Origin: Aralia elata
Taxonomy: Eukaryota; Streptophyta; Magnoliopsida; Apiales; Araliaceae
DNA: 64,000 bases
Assembly: GCA_034770075.1 (NCBI GenBank)
Contig: JAVJAP010000339.1
Location: 310,001-374,000 of the forward strand
Direction of reading: 5' to 3'
In this document: piece by piece, positions 53,008 to 64,000 of the stretch
Position numbering within the stretch: position 1 is the stretch's first letter
Layout of the letters: each line of letters opens with the position of its first letter
Made by a program: the position numbers and the translations under genes
Notes under the pieces: model-generated
Database searches by the model: none
What the model saw: the letters and a program-made list of their open reading frames with translations, nothing else
What the model was told of the DNA's origin: nothing

Positions 53008-54825
53008 TGTAAGTTTGTATATAACGCGAGCATGCAATCAAATTACATAAATAGAGCGGAAGCGCGATAAAACGGATTTTAAAATTTTATACAAATCATC
53101 ACCATGATCGATCAATTTGCTCAATTAACGATATAAACGAAAGGGAAAGAGAATAAGAATTATACCCTGGTAGAACAAAGCTTCCTCGGGTACAAATTCA
53201 ACTCCTAGTCCTTCGTGTTCTCCTCGAATGCTACGGTGTGATTCCTTCCTTTGATCAACGTTAGCCACCCAAGTGTTTGACCTCTAGAGGTGATCCACCA
53301 AGGAAGAACAAGTATTCAAGAAGTTTGGTATTTGGCAAAACCCTAGTTTCTATCTCTATAGAAATTGTAAGTAATCTCCACAATCTAATGCAAGAGTGTG
53401 TAACCCCAATCTATGATAAGACTCCTCTTATTTATAGATGTAGGAATAACCATTCCCTAAACTATTTATGATTAGGGTTTCTATTATAATTAAACTCCTT
53501 TAATTAATTATGCTCCTAATCCAATTAGGAATTCATGGGAGAGTACTTCTATTAATTAATTCCCAATCCCTATTAGGAATTAAATAATAGTAATAGTAAT
53601 AATAATAATAAGACTCCTATTATTAATTTATATTTAATATTTCCAAAATATTAAATAATAAATATTAAGCTATTTAATTTATTCTATCCCCATAGATTAA
53701 ATTAAATACACTTAACTTATTATTACAATTATGCCATTTACTTCTTAAATAAATATTTTCCTTTTGCGGTGTGACCCTTTAGGTTCTCCATATTAAACCG
53801 GTTGTGAATAAATCAATTAGAACAATTCTAATTTTATTTAAATAAATAAATTAAACTATTTAATTTATTTAAATAAATAATATTTATTCTACAATAAGGG
53901 TAAGCCCCCTCAGCGATCAACGACTTTCCAGATAATAAAGATTTCAACATCAATCACAAAAGAACCTTTGAGTAAATAGTTACTGTACAATTCAATCATT
54001 CTACCATATAATGTCCCAATTAAATATAAGACATGGATTTACTGTCAAGTCTTATTTTATTTAATTATATGTATTTCGATTCCCAAATGCACAACTCTAA
54101 TTAATGCAAATTAGAAACTCCTTTCTAATTTCATTCTGCCTTGGCAAAGGACCACTGAGTTGTCATTTATCGAATCACATAGGACATTCATATCTTTTAC
54201 TAGACGTGGTAGATTCTTTGTTGATCATTCACCTATCTCCATGTACAACTTATTATACCCAATCATACCCTTTGATATACCCAAAGGTCTTAAGGGACAT
54301 GTCAAAGTATAACTCATCATACACAAGATACTATGATGATCTCAAGTCCAAGGATCACTTGTACTACTATCACTAGAGGAATTCCTATTGACAGACGAGT
54401 AAAACTCCATTAGGTATTCCTTAGCGAGCCACTTTCAGTGAACTTATTCTTTAATAAGCACCTACATACTTGCTTTAGTGTCTCCACACAAATGATTATG
54501 AGATCAATCATCCTCTTCCTAAGAGCAAGCAACGTATGTACTAATCTATCCGGATTCACTAATCTCCAATTTAGTAATCCAACGATTAGGAACAATTTTA
54601 GTTTGTGAGCTATCTAGAATTTAGATCTCATTAGCATCATCACCATCATGATTCTAAAAGCATTGCTCAAAACTATAGGTTTATCACATTTAATATAACA
54701 TCACCATGTAGATAATATAAAATGCCTTTTAAGAAAATCAATTCTTTTATTAATAAATGATTAAGATTACAAAGTATATGCTACATCATATCAAATATGA
54801 TTGGCTTGTGTGCATATTACTTTCA
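53008..54825 (-). repeat. Copia-2 left LTR (3' LTR)
   Basis: TGTAAGTTTGTATATAACGC to TATTACTTTCA, followed by the polypurine tract (CAAGTGGGAGAT on the minus strand). Confidence 0.95.
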
Positions 54826-54839
54826 ATCTCCCACTTGCA

Positions 54840-57800
54840 CTAAAGCCAATCGCCTTGGTATCTAATACCCATCTTCTCTAAGTGACGATCAAACTGTTGT
54901 TGAGTTGAAGCTTTAGTAAATGGATCTTCAATGTTGTCTTGAAAGTCCACACGCTCCAGGGTGACATCTCCTCTTTCAATGATCTCTCTAATCAAATGAA
55001 ACCGCCGCAACACGTGTTTGGATTTCTGATGAGACCTGGGTTCCTTAGCCTGCGCAACAGCTCTGTTGTTGTCACAGAATAAAGGTACTGCTCCTCTAAT
55101 GCTGGGAACCATTCCAAGTTCAGTTATGAACTTCTTCATCCAAACAGCTTCCTTTGCAGTTTCACTTGCAGCTAAAAAAAATGTACTCTGCCTCTGTCAC
55201 TGAATCATCAACTGTTTGCTTCTTGGAACTCTTCTAACTCACTGCGCCACCGTTTAAGGTAAACACATACCCTAAAACGGATTTACTGTCATCTTGGTCC
55301 GTTTGAAAACTTGAGTCTGTATAGCCCTCTAGTTTCAATTCTGACCCACCGTAGACAAGAAATACATCCTTAGTTCTTCTCAAGTACTTTAGGATGTTTT
55401 TTACTGCCTTCCAGTGCTCTTCTCCTAGATTCGACTGATATCTACTCGTTACACTAAGTGCATGAGCGACATCTTGTCTAGTACATATCATACCGTACAT
55501 GATAGATCCTATTGCGGAAGCATAAGGAATCTTACTCATCCGGTCTCTCTCCTCAGGTGCCTTTGGGGCCTGTTTCTTGGAGAGATGTATTCCATGGCTC
55601 ATCGGCATGAGACCTCTCTTGGAATCTTCCATGCTAAACTTCTTTAGCATCGAGTCAATGTACTTTCCTTGGGTCAAGCCCAGCATCCTTTTAGATCTAT
55701 TTCTATAGATCTTTATCCCCAAAATATAGGATGCCTCACCCAAGTCCTTAATGGAGAAGTGTTTAGATAACCAAATTTTGATCGACTGTAGCATAGGAAC
55801 ATCATTCCCTATCTGTAATATATCATCAACATATAATACAAGGAATGAAATAGCGCTCCCACTAACCTTCTTGTACACACAAGGTTCATCCTCATTTTTG
55901 ATAAAATCAAACCTTTTGATTATCTCATCAAAACGGATGTTCCATCTTCGAGAAGCTTGCTTCAATCCATAAATGGATCGTTGTAGCTTACAGACTTGGT
56001 TTGTTCTAACCATTGAAACAAAACCCTCTGGCTGTATCATATATACATTTTCCTCAAGTTCTCCATTGAGGAAGGTCGTTTTCACGTCCATTTGCCAGAT
56101 CTCGTAGTCATAATAAGCTGCAATTGCAAGCAAAATACGAATGGACTTGAGCATAGCTACTGGTGAGAAGGTTTCATCATAGTCAACTCCTTGTCTTTGT
56201 TTGAAACCTTTTACAACCAGTCGGGCCTTATAGGTCTCTACCTTGCCATCCGCTCCAGTCTTTCTCTTAAAGACCCATTTACACCCAATAGGCTTAATGC
56301 CCTCAGGTGGTGAAACCAAAGTCCATACTTGGTTTTCATACATGGAGTCCATCTCGGATTTCATGGCTTCTAGCCATTTCTTTGAGTCTTCACTACTCAT
56401 AGCCTCTTCGTAAGTCAATGGATCATCATCATCTATGATGCGTACCTCATCATCATCCTCTATGATGAATCCATACCTTTCAGGTATCTTCGGTACTCTT
56501 CCAGATTTACGAATAGGTAGTGGTACAGTAGGTTCTTCTACTTGGTCAGGTACCTGACTTTGATCCGTAGTATTTTGTGGTTCTTGAACTTCTTCAAGAT
56601 ATATCTTACTCCCACTGACCCCTTCAAGGATAAACTCCTTTTCCAAGAAGGCAGCGTGTTTCGCAACAAACACCTTTTGATCAGTAGGATGATAGAAATA
56701 ATACCTTGATGTTTCTTTAGCGTATCCCACGAATCTACATTTGTCGGATCTAGTCTTCAGCTTAACATGTTCAAACCTTTTGACATAAGCTGGACAACCC
56801 CAAGTCTTAACATGCTTAAGATTTAGTTTCCTCCCTGTCCATATCTCATATGGGGTCTTTGGGACGGATTTGGTAGGTACCTTGTTAAGTAGGTATGCAG
56901 TCGATTCTAGGGCATAACCCCAGAAGGATACTGGAAGGTCGGTAAAACTCATCATGGAACGAACTATGTCCAACAATGTTCGATTTCTCCTTTCAGATAC
57001 ACCATTCAACTGTGGCGTCCCTGGTGGAGTCCATTGTGAGATTATACCATTTTCTTTGAGACAATTGAGAAACTCATTGGTCAAGTATTCCCCTCCTCGA
57101 TCTGATCGAAGAATCTTAATACTCTTACCAGTTTGCTTCTCTACTTCACTTCTGAATTCTTTGAACTTTTCAAACGATTCAGATTTGTATTTCATTAAAT
57201 ACACATATCCAAATCTAGAATGATCATCAGTGAAAGTAATAAAATAAGAATACCCTCCTCGTGCATTCGTTGTCATAGGTCCACATACGTCTGTGTGTAC
57301 TAACGCTAACAATTCTGTAACTCTTTATCCTTTTCCACTAAAAGGAGATTTAGTCATCTTACCCATGAGACAAGATTCACAAGTTGGATATGATTCGTAA
57401 TCAGATAGCTCTAAAAGTCCATCTTTATGCAACTTGGATAATCTTGTTTCATTGATATGACCGAGTCTACAGTGCCACATAAAGGTATAATTAACATCAT
57501 CTCTTTTTCTTTTCTTAGTTTGTTCAATTTGAAGTATATTTTCATGCAAGTCAAGTATGTAAAGTCCATTCAGTAGGTTCCCAACACCATATAAAATATT
57601 TTTATTATAAATAGAACAACTGTTGTTCTTTATTATAATATCAAAACCATCCATATCCAATACAGAAATTGAAATAATGTTTCTAATGAGTGTCGGAACA
57701 TAATAACAATTATTTAAACTAATGAACTTGCCCGAAGACAGTGCTAAACAATAAGTCCCTACAGCTAATGCAACAACCTTTGCTCCATTTTCCACTCGTA

Positions 57801-58779
57801 GGACGACTTCATCCTTGTTCAGCTTTCTACTTCTGCTTAGTCCCTGCATATTATTACATATGTGAGAACTACAACTGGTATCCAATACCTAAGTAGAATT
57901 TTGACTTTAAAAAAAATTAATTTCAATCATGAACAAACCTAGATCGGAAGTCGAAGCTTCTCCAAGCTTCTTTTGGTCCACAAGATACTCCTTGCAGTTC
58001 CTCTTCCAATGTCCTGGCTTATTGCAATGGTAGTAAATTCCTTTGCTATCTGGATCAGGTTTCTTTTTATCCTTTCTCTTCGCCTTGCCCTTAGCCTTCT
58101 TGTTTTTCTTCTTTTCAATAGATACCTTGGGCCTCTTCCTTTTCTTGGAAGAATCATCCACTAGTAAGACTTGGTTCTTGTTGGATGAGAAGTGCCCTTC
58201 AACAGTTTTCAACATGTTAAGTAACTCAGGCAAGCTGACGTCCAACTTATTCATGTGAAAATTTACAACAAATTGTGAGAAGGTGTCCGGGAGTGACTGC
58301 AAGATCAAATCTTGACTTAACTCCCCATCCATCACGAACCCAAGCTGTCCAAGTTGTTCAATCAGATTGATCATCTTAAGGACATGAGTCTCAACGACAG
58401 TGCCCTCGGTCATACGAGATCGAAAGAGCTCCTTAGATATCTGATATCTAGCAGTCCTACTTTGCTCACCATACAACTCTTTGAGGTGCAACAATATAGT
58501 AGGAGCATCCATAGTTTCATGCTGACACTGAAGCTCGTTACTCATGGATGCGAGCATGATGCATTGAGCCAAGATTGCATCATCTTGCCAGTTTCTGAAA
58601 GTAGCAATCTCTTCCTCAGAGGCTGTTTCTGCAATACTTGCAGGGACTGGCGAATTTAGGACATAAGAAATCTTTTCAGCAGTGAGAACAATTCTCAGAT
58701 TCCTTAACCAGTCTTTGTAATTTGGCCCGGTCAGTTTGTTAGCATCAAGTATGCTACGCAGTGATAGTGAGTTTGACAT
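54840..58779 (-). pseudogene. Copia-2 gag-pol polyprotein, disabled
   Basis: The start ATG at 58777-58779 matches the Copia-1 start (MSNSLSLRSILDANKLTGPN). Gag runs to a TAA at 57907-57909. The zinc knuckle has lost its first Cys (YYHCNKPGHWKRNC). A TAG at 57889-57891 precedes the protease, whose DTGCG motif reads DTSCS. TAA at 57325-57327 lies before integrase, and TAG at 55234-55236 lies in RNase H. A run of about seven extra T (plus-strand A, about 55174-55181) shifts the frame just after TEAEYI. Integrase (HTDVCGP, NGVSERRNRT) and RT (YVDDILQIGND) are otherwise recognisable. The same end, KMGIRYQGDWL, as in Copia-1 closes it at 54840. Confidence 0.95.
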
Positions 58780-58976
58780 TTTTAAATTCTGCATGTGAAA
58801 TAGACAACAATTTAGCATACATTCATTTAATTAATTACCAAAATAAATTAGGTCTTTATTTAAATTGGTATCTCCCACTATTTTCATCAAACTATATTAC
58901 CCTCATTACATAGTTCGACAATTCTAATTAAAGATTTGCTAGTGAGACTAAGGACCCCATTTCAAATGTATATAGC

Positions 58977-59271
58977 CTTATGGTGACACAACAAACGATA
59001 TATAAATAAATAGGTAGACAACTATTGTCAATTACATCACTATATAACTCCTTTTATTTTGCCTCTTAGATTATTTTGATCAAGTGGTGACACATCCGAA
59101 TCAAAATTATCCAAGTTAAGTCCATCCTAGCACTCCCATATATTCGAAAGAAAGACACTGTCCTTGTGGTGACACAACAAAACAGTATCGTTCAGTCTAT
59201 TTATAAGCATCAAATGTGGTCAGACAACATCTTAAATATTTAATACTTGCCTTGTGGTGACACAACAAACT
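58977..59271 (-). repeat. Four dispersed hairpin repeats in Copia-2 leader
   Basis: CTTGTGGTGACACAACAAA (first copy CTTATGG) at about 58977, 59163 and 59251, and CAAGTGGTGACACATCCG near 59081. The stem TTGTG/CACAA is the same as in Copia-1, while the loop differs. Confidence 0.7.
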
Positions 59272-60218
59272 CATATTAAATATTTAATACTCTATTATTT
59301 TACCATGCTAGAAGGCGACGTTCGATATTCCAAATATCTTTGAATGCTTAAGACTTAATATAATTTCTTTGAGGGTTTTATTATTATTAGTCTCATCTTA
59401 TTTAGCGCGCGTGCACATATATATATAAAATACGCGTCATATTATTTTACATGCGAAACATGTTGAATAATATATAATATATATATATATATATAGTAAG
59501 CATGCACATATAGAATACTATATTCTACCCGGATTGATTATGGACTTTTATTCTAGTTTGGTTCACTAGAGCCACCAAGTGAACCAAAAGGTCAAACCTA
59601 GGGTGCAACAATAAATTTAAATATAACTATTACATTTAAACCCGGGCTCCAATACAAACGGGTCTTCAAGCGCTCCTTACTCCTTTGTCTCCAATTCTTC
59701 AAAATTAATTCTAACTAGTCCTATTACAAAAACTATTTATAATAAATAGAAACCTTGATCAGCAGTCAAGGGGAACTACATAAGAGGGAGATAGAATTTA
59801 CATTAAGAAAAATTAGAGAAGACGAGGTACGCAGACCCCATTTATAAAAACCCATACATTCAAGCATCCACTAAAATAAATCCAATCACACATTGGTCAA
59901 TAGTCCATAATCAATCCCTATTTATTATCATGCATATCTCTATATGTATCAATAAATAACATTCATCCCATGAATAATAAAACCATTCCATATATGCATT
60001 GATATCAATTAATGGGCAAAAGTTTTGCTAATATTTAGCTTTGAAACAAAATAAACTCTTTTATTTTAATCAAAAACCAAATCCAAATTAAACTCTTTTA
60101 CTTTTAGCAATCTGAAATCCTATTTCAGATAAAATAAACATCTTTATTTTAAACTTATATCAATTAAATAAACTATTTATTTTAATTGAAGGAAAAAAAA
60201 TTTTCGGATTCTGCTAGC

Positions 60219-60302
60219 CGGTGCAGCTGCGCCCAGAATGAACTGGGAAACGGCGCAGCTGCGCTCCAGAATGAACTGGAGCCGGCGCAGCTGCACCGCG
60301 TC
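60219..60302 (-). repeat. GC-rich palindromic block in Copia-2 leader
   Basis: Three copies of (C)GGCGCAGCTGCGC or near variants, separated by CAGAATGAACTGG words. The full word GGCGCAGCTGCGCC is a perfect 14-bp palindrome. Confidence 0.85.
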
Positions 60303-60412
60303 GCTGATCCAAAAAAATTGATTCTGCCTAAAAATTTCGATCCAATCACATATCATACACATATGGAATCATCAAAATCGATAATTAGCACAAGATTAGG
60401 CTTTGATACCAC

Positions 60413-62232
60413 TGTATGGTTTGTATATAACGCGAACATGCAATCAAATTACATAAATAGAGCGGAAGCGCGATAAAACGCATTTTAAAATTTTATACAA
60501 ATCATCACCATGATCGATCAACGTGCTCAATTAACGATATAAACGAAAGAGAAAGAGAATAAGAATTATACCCTCGTAGAACAAAGCTTCCTCGGGTACA
60601 AGTTCAACTCCTAGTCCTTCGTGTTCTCCTCGAATCCTACGGTGTGATTCCTTCCTTTGATCAACGTTAGCCACCCAAGTGTTTGGCCTCTAGAGGTGAT
60701 CCACCAAGGAAGAACAAGTATTCAAGAAGTTGGGTATTTGGCAAAACCCTAGTTTCTATCTCTATAGAAATTGTAAGTACTCTCCACAATCTAATGCAAG
60801 AGTGTGTAACCTCAATCTATGATAAGACTCCTCTTATTTATAGATGTAGGAATAACCCTTCCCTAAACTATTTAGGATTAGGGTTTCTATTATAATTAAA
60901 CTCCTTTAATTAATTATGCTCCTAATCCAATTAGGAATTCATGGGAGAGTACTTCTATTAATTAATTCACAATCCCTATTAGGAATTAAATAATAGTAAT
61001 AGTAATAATAATAATAAGACTCCTCTTATTAATTTATATTTAATATTTCTAAAATATTAAATAATAAATATTAAGCTATTTAATTTATTCTATCCCCATA
61101 GATTAAATTAAATACACTTAACTTATTATTACAATTATGTCATTTACTTCTTAAATAAATATTTTTTTTTGCGGTGTGACCCTTTAGGTTCTCCATATTA
61201 AACCGGTTGTGAATAAATCAATTAGAACAATTCTAATTTTATTTAAATAAATAAATTAAACTATTTAATTCATTTAAATAAATAAATATTTATTCTACAA
61301 TAAGGGTAAGCCCCCTCAGCGATCAACGACTTTCCAGATAATAAAGATTTCAACATCAATCACAAAAGAACCTTTGAGTAAATAGTTACTGTACAATTCA
61401 ATCATTCTACCATATAATGTCCCAATTAAATATAAGACATGGATTTACTGTCAAGTCTTATTTTATTTAATTATATGTATTTCGATTCCCAAATGCACAA
61501 CTCTGATTAATGCAAATTAGAAACTCCTTTCTAATTTCATTCTGCCTTGGCCAAGGACTACTGAGTTGTCATTTATCGAATCACATAGGACATTCACATC
61601 TTTTACTAGACGTGGTAGATTCTTTGTTAATCATTCACCTATCTCCATGTACAACTTATTATACCCAATCATACCTTTTGATATACCCCAAAGGTCTTAA
61701 GGGACATGTCAAAGTATAACTCATCATATACAAGATACTATGATGATCTCAAGTCCAAGGATCACTTGTACTACTATCACTAGAGGAATTCCTATTGACA
61801 GGCGAGTAAAACTCCATTAGGTATTCCTTAGCGAGCCACGTTCAGTGAACTTATTCTCTAACAAGCACCTACATACTTGCTTTAGTGTCTCCACACAAAT
61901 GATTATAAGATCAATCATCCTCTTCCTAAGAGCAAGCAACGTATGTACTAATCTATCCGGATTCACTAATCCCCAATTTAATAATCCAATGATTAGGAAC
62001 AATTTTAGTTTGTGAGCTATCTAGAATTTAGATCTCATTAGTATGATCACCATCATGATTCTAAAAGCATTGCTCAAAACTATGGTTTTATCACATTTAA
62101 TATAACAGCACCATGTAGATAATATAAAATGCCTTTTAAGAAAATCAATTCTTTTATTAATAAATGATTAAGATTACAAAGTATATGATACATCATATCA
62201 AATATGATTGGCTTGTGTGCATACTACTTTCA
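60413..62232 (-). repeat. Copia-2 right LTR (5' LTR)
   Basis: TGTATGGTTTGTATATAACG to ATACTACTTTCA. It adjoins the primer site. Confidence 0.95.
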
Positions 62233-62475
62233 CTATTTTACTTCATTTGTTGCTTAATTAGTAGCTCCAAGTTATGTTTTCATGCATTTTTCTCTTCTTT
62301 TTGGTATCGCTTCACTATTTGCATTCTATGGCTTTTGCACAGTTTTTTTGGTTAATTTGACGCGAGTTATAATGAATGTGTTGTTTGGGAGCTAAATGAA
62401 TTATTGTTGCTTGAACAGTGTGCGTGAATCGAGGAATCAGACTGAGTACAACAGTGCAGCAGCAGACTGACAGAC

Positions 62476-62672
62476 AGCGCAGCTGCGCCCAGTTTGGCTT
62501 TCAAGCCAGCGCAGCTGTGCCAGTGCCCTGCGCCCAGTAGCTCTCAGCGCAGCTGCGCCCAGCTTGGCCTTGAGGTCGGCACAGCTGCGCCCTCCCTTTT
62601 CCTGCGGATGTCCTTAGCGCAGCTGCGCCCATTTTGCAAAGGATTCCTGGCGCAGTTGTGCCTGTCGCCAGC
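62476..62672 (+). repeat. GC-rich palindromic block in the Gypsy LTR
   Basis: Five or six copies of GCGCAGCTGCGCCCA or close variants, spaced about 30-40 bp, such as at 62476, 62509, 62547 and 62616. It is the same word as in the Copia-2 leader, although the elements are of different superfamilies. ORFs across it are compositional. Confidence 0.85.
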
Positions 62673-63903
62673 CAGCCATGCAAACCACGTTCCAGACAGC
62701 GAAGCAGCACTACCAAAAATCATGCAATGCCTGATTTTGAGGAATTAGTGGAATGAAACTTTATCAGTGGAGAATCAAAATAAGTCAAAAAAAGACAAAA
62801 TGAGCATGTAATATATGGAATTGAGAACTTAATTGAAGGGAGCTTCTCCTACACGAAAATTAGCAAGTTTACTGCATTCTTAGTTCTAAAATTGAAATAA
62901 TTCTGCTGATCATTAAATTCACTTGGGAACTGAAGAATGGAGCTACATGGATGCTGAATTGAAGATTAGCAGCAAGAAATCAAGAATCAACACAACTTGG
63001 AAAATCATCAGAAGTTGCAGATACGGAAGAACTGAAACATGGAGCTTTAATATTTTCTGTTTTTGATTAATTTTCCTACTCTGTAATTATTATGATGAAC
63101 CAAATGTGTATGATGAATTCTATTATTGTCATTATGAAGTAAACCTAATTTTTGGGATTATAATGAATCTTTTGCCTTACTGAAAATTGAAATGCTTCCT
63201 TATTATTGCTAGTTGGTTATGAAATGAATGTCTAGCATAATTTATACTGAATGTTTAATTGTTTGATCACCAATTACCATGATAATTTATATGGAATTGA
63301 GAAAGGAAATATAAATTGAGATCTGATTATGCTAGCATATGTCCATAATTTTTACATTCCTCGTGAAGTTATGTTTCGTGCTTAGGATAGAGATATACCG
63401 AAGTACCATATGTGGCCAATTGAGAACTTGTACTTAAACCCTCTTGATTGTAATTCACATAGAAATATAGTGCGTTAGTCATCTAGGGTGTTCACATTCA
63501 TTCTATCAACTGTGGATTTAGTGTGATATGAATATGGTGCATCGAGAGGTGGTCATATTTTACATTTGTGTTCTCGACCAACATTCCATAATAATCAATT
63601 AGCAACAATAGGAAGAATGGAAATCTAAGTTTGCAATAAGTGAAATTATAATCCCAAACCCATAAAATCTGTATTTTTACAATCATAATTTGTTCTATTT
63701 GTTTCTTTAATAATCATTAGACAATTTCATCATTGATACTCAACTGTTTAAAAAGACCAAAATAATTATAAAATCGGTGTTTGTAGTCGTAAATGCAATT
63801 CTATTCCTCGTGGGATCGATATTTTACTTACTTTATATTACTTGTGGATCACGTGCACTTGCGTGTATGAGTCATATTTGTTATACATACAAATATCCCA
63901 ACA
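62673..63903 (+). other. Rest of the Gypsy LTR, non-coding
   Basis: No ORF with a domain. TTTTTGATTAATTTTCCTAC and a run of short A/T words suggest the U3/R part. The last ~110 bp hold the conserved U5-like words before ATCCCAACA. Confidence 0.55.
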
Positions 63904-63909
63904 AGTTTT

Positions 63910-63927
63910 TGGCGCCGTTGCCGGGGA
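63910..63927 (+). promoter_or_regulatory. Gypsy primer-binding site (tRNA-Asp)
   Basis: TGGCGCCGTTGCCGGGGA is the exact complement of the 3' end of plant tRNA-Asp(GTC) as I recall it, six bases after the LTR end. Such sites are usual in Athila/Tat and related Gypsy lineages. Confidence 0.9.
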
Positions 63928-64000
63928 ATCACGTACACTTGCGTGAATTCTGACCTATTGCCTTTCGTGGATAACATTGAGAAAAGGGTTCAACAGGCAA
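63928..64000 (+). mobile_element. Start of the Gypsy internal region
   Basis: Leader sequence after the primer site, cut by the window end. Nothing coding can be judged. Confidence 0.6.

Larger units (their letters stand above)
58780..60412 (-). other. Copia-2 leader with hairpins and GC-rich block
   Basis: Untranslated leader between the 5' LTR and gag. The primer-binding site on the minus strand (60395-60412) begins TGGTATCAAAGCC, a diverged initiator tRNA-Met match. Hairpin repeats lie at 58977-59270, a TA microsatellite at about 59473-59496, and a GC-rich block at 60219-60302. No gene. Confidence 0.8.
53008..62232 (-). mobile_element. Complete Ty1/Copia element (Angela/BARE type), Copia-2
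   Basis: A 9225-bp element with LTRs of 1818 bp (53008-54825) and 1820 bp (60413-62232) and a perfect 5-bp duplication CTATT (53003-53007, 62233-62237). It is closely related to Copia-1 in coding sequence, polypurine tract and leader design, but the LTRs and leader are clearly diverged. By eye the two LTRs differ at about 35 or more sites, so it is older than Copia-1. Its gag-pol is disabled by four stops and a frameshift. Confidence 0.95.
52970..63903 (+). mobile_element. Ty3/Gypsy 5' LTR split by Copia-2
   Basis: The LTR begins TGATAAGTAGG at 52970, is interrupted at 53008, resumes at 62238 and ends ATCCCAACA at 63903. A tRNA-Asp primer site follows, so this is a 5' LTR of a plus-strand element whose body runs off the window. 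Without Copia-2 it is about 1.7 kb. The start and the U5 words (CTCGTGGGATCGATATTTTA, ACGTGCACTTGCGTG) resemble the solo LTR at 44667. It carries a GC-rich palindromic block at 62476-62672. Confidence 0.7.

Noticed and set aside
1..64000. tRNA or rRNA genes, CRISPR arrays, endogenous pararetrovirus
   Set aside because: No cloverleaf, rRNA core, regularly spaced short repeat array or pararetrovirus movement or coat motifs were recognised; RT-bearing elements all have LTR features and integrase, or clear Gypsy/Copia signatures.

Overview
This is plant nuclear DNA, very probably from a eudicot. It is AT-rich, has no bacterial-style gene packing, and is full of nested plant transposons (Ty1/Copia of the Angela/BARE type, Ty3/Gypsy, Mutator-like elements, Helitron-like ends, Stowaway and hAT MITEs). 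The gene fragments it carries are plant-specific: a TIR1/AFB auxin receptor, a CHR19-type chromatin remodeller and, less certainly, an AP2-like factor. I found no intact host gene, no rRNA or tRNA gene and no CRISPR array. Almost every coding stretch belongs to, or was captured by, a mobile element.

Layout. 1-6718 is the 3' part of a gag-only LTR retrotransposon with a 3.0-kb LTR. 6719-8050 is a decayed Gypsy 3' end. 8050-13970 is AT-rich non-coding DNA with a 79-bp minisatellite, a long foldback and three Helitron-like termini. 13972-29575 is a Mutator-like element (MULE) with ~280-bp terminal inverted repeats (TIRs) and a 9-bp target duplication. Inside it lie a broken auxin-receptor (TIR1/AFB) fragment, a hAT MITE, a complete 9.5-kb Copia element (15313-24783) inserted in the AFB exon, a Stowaway MITE, a MuDR-type fragment and a second 1.5-kb Pack-MULE (27208-28741) holding the first exon of a CHR19-like gene. 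29623-30804 is a third small MULE with an AP2-like fragment.

30833-51687 is a large MULE whose TIRs match over 100 bp or more. Removing four later insertions leaves about 8 kb. The insertions are a Gypsy-type non-autonomous element (31026-36714), a small MULE inside the transposase gene (37465-38677), a solo LTR (44667-45986) and a 4.6-kb LTR-like insertion in the right TIR (46947-51584). The 8-kb element carries a FAR1/MULE transposase gene on the plus strand and a convergent PMD-ULP1 gene on the minus strand. Both genes are broken. A 23-bp palindrome is repeated beside the TIRs and between the two genes. 51715-52969 is non-coding and LTR-like. From 52970 to the window end there is a Gypsy LTR split by a second Copia element (53008-62232); the Gypsy primer-binding site lies at 63910 and its body runs off the window.

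How the parts relate: target duplications give a partial order of events. The AFB-bearing and PMD-ULP1 MULEs were in place before the LTR elements entered them. The youngest insertions are the Copia element at 15313 (about 14 substitutions between its LTRs by eye) and the Gypsy-type element at 31026 (8 differences over 1022 bp by eye). The strongest leads are the PMD-ULP1 MULE with its palindromes, the Pack-MULEs carrying developmental or chromatin gene fragments, and the 1077-residue ORF of the 31026 element, which keeps an open frame although its two reverse-transcriptase-like segments have lost the catalytic residues.
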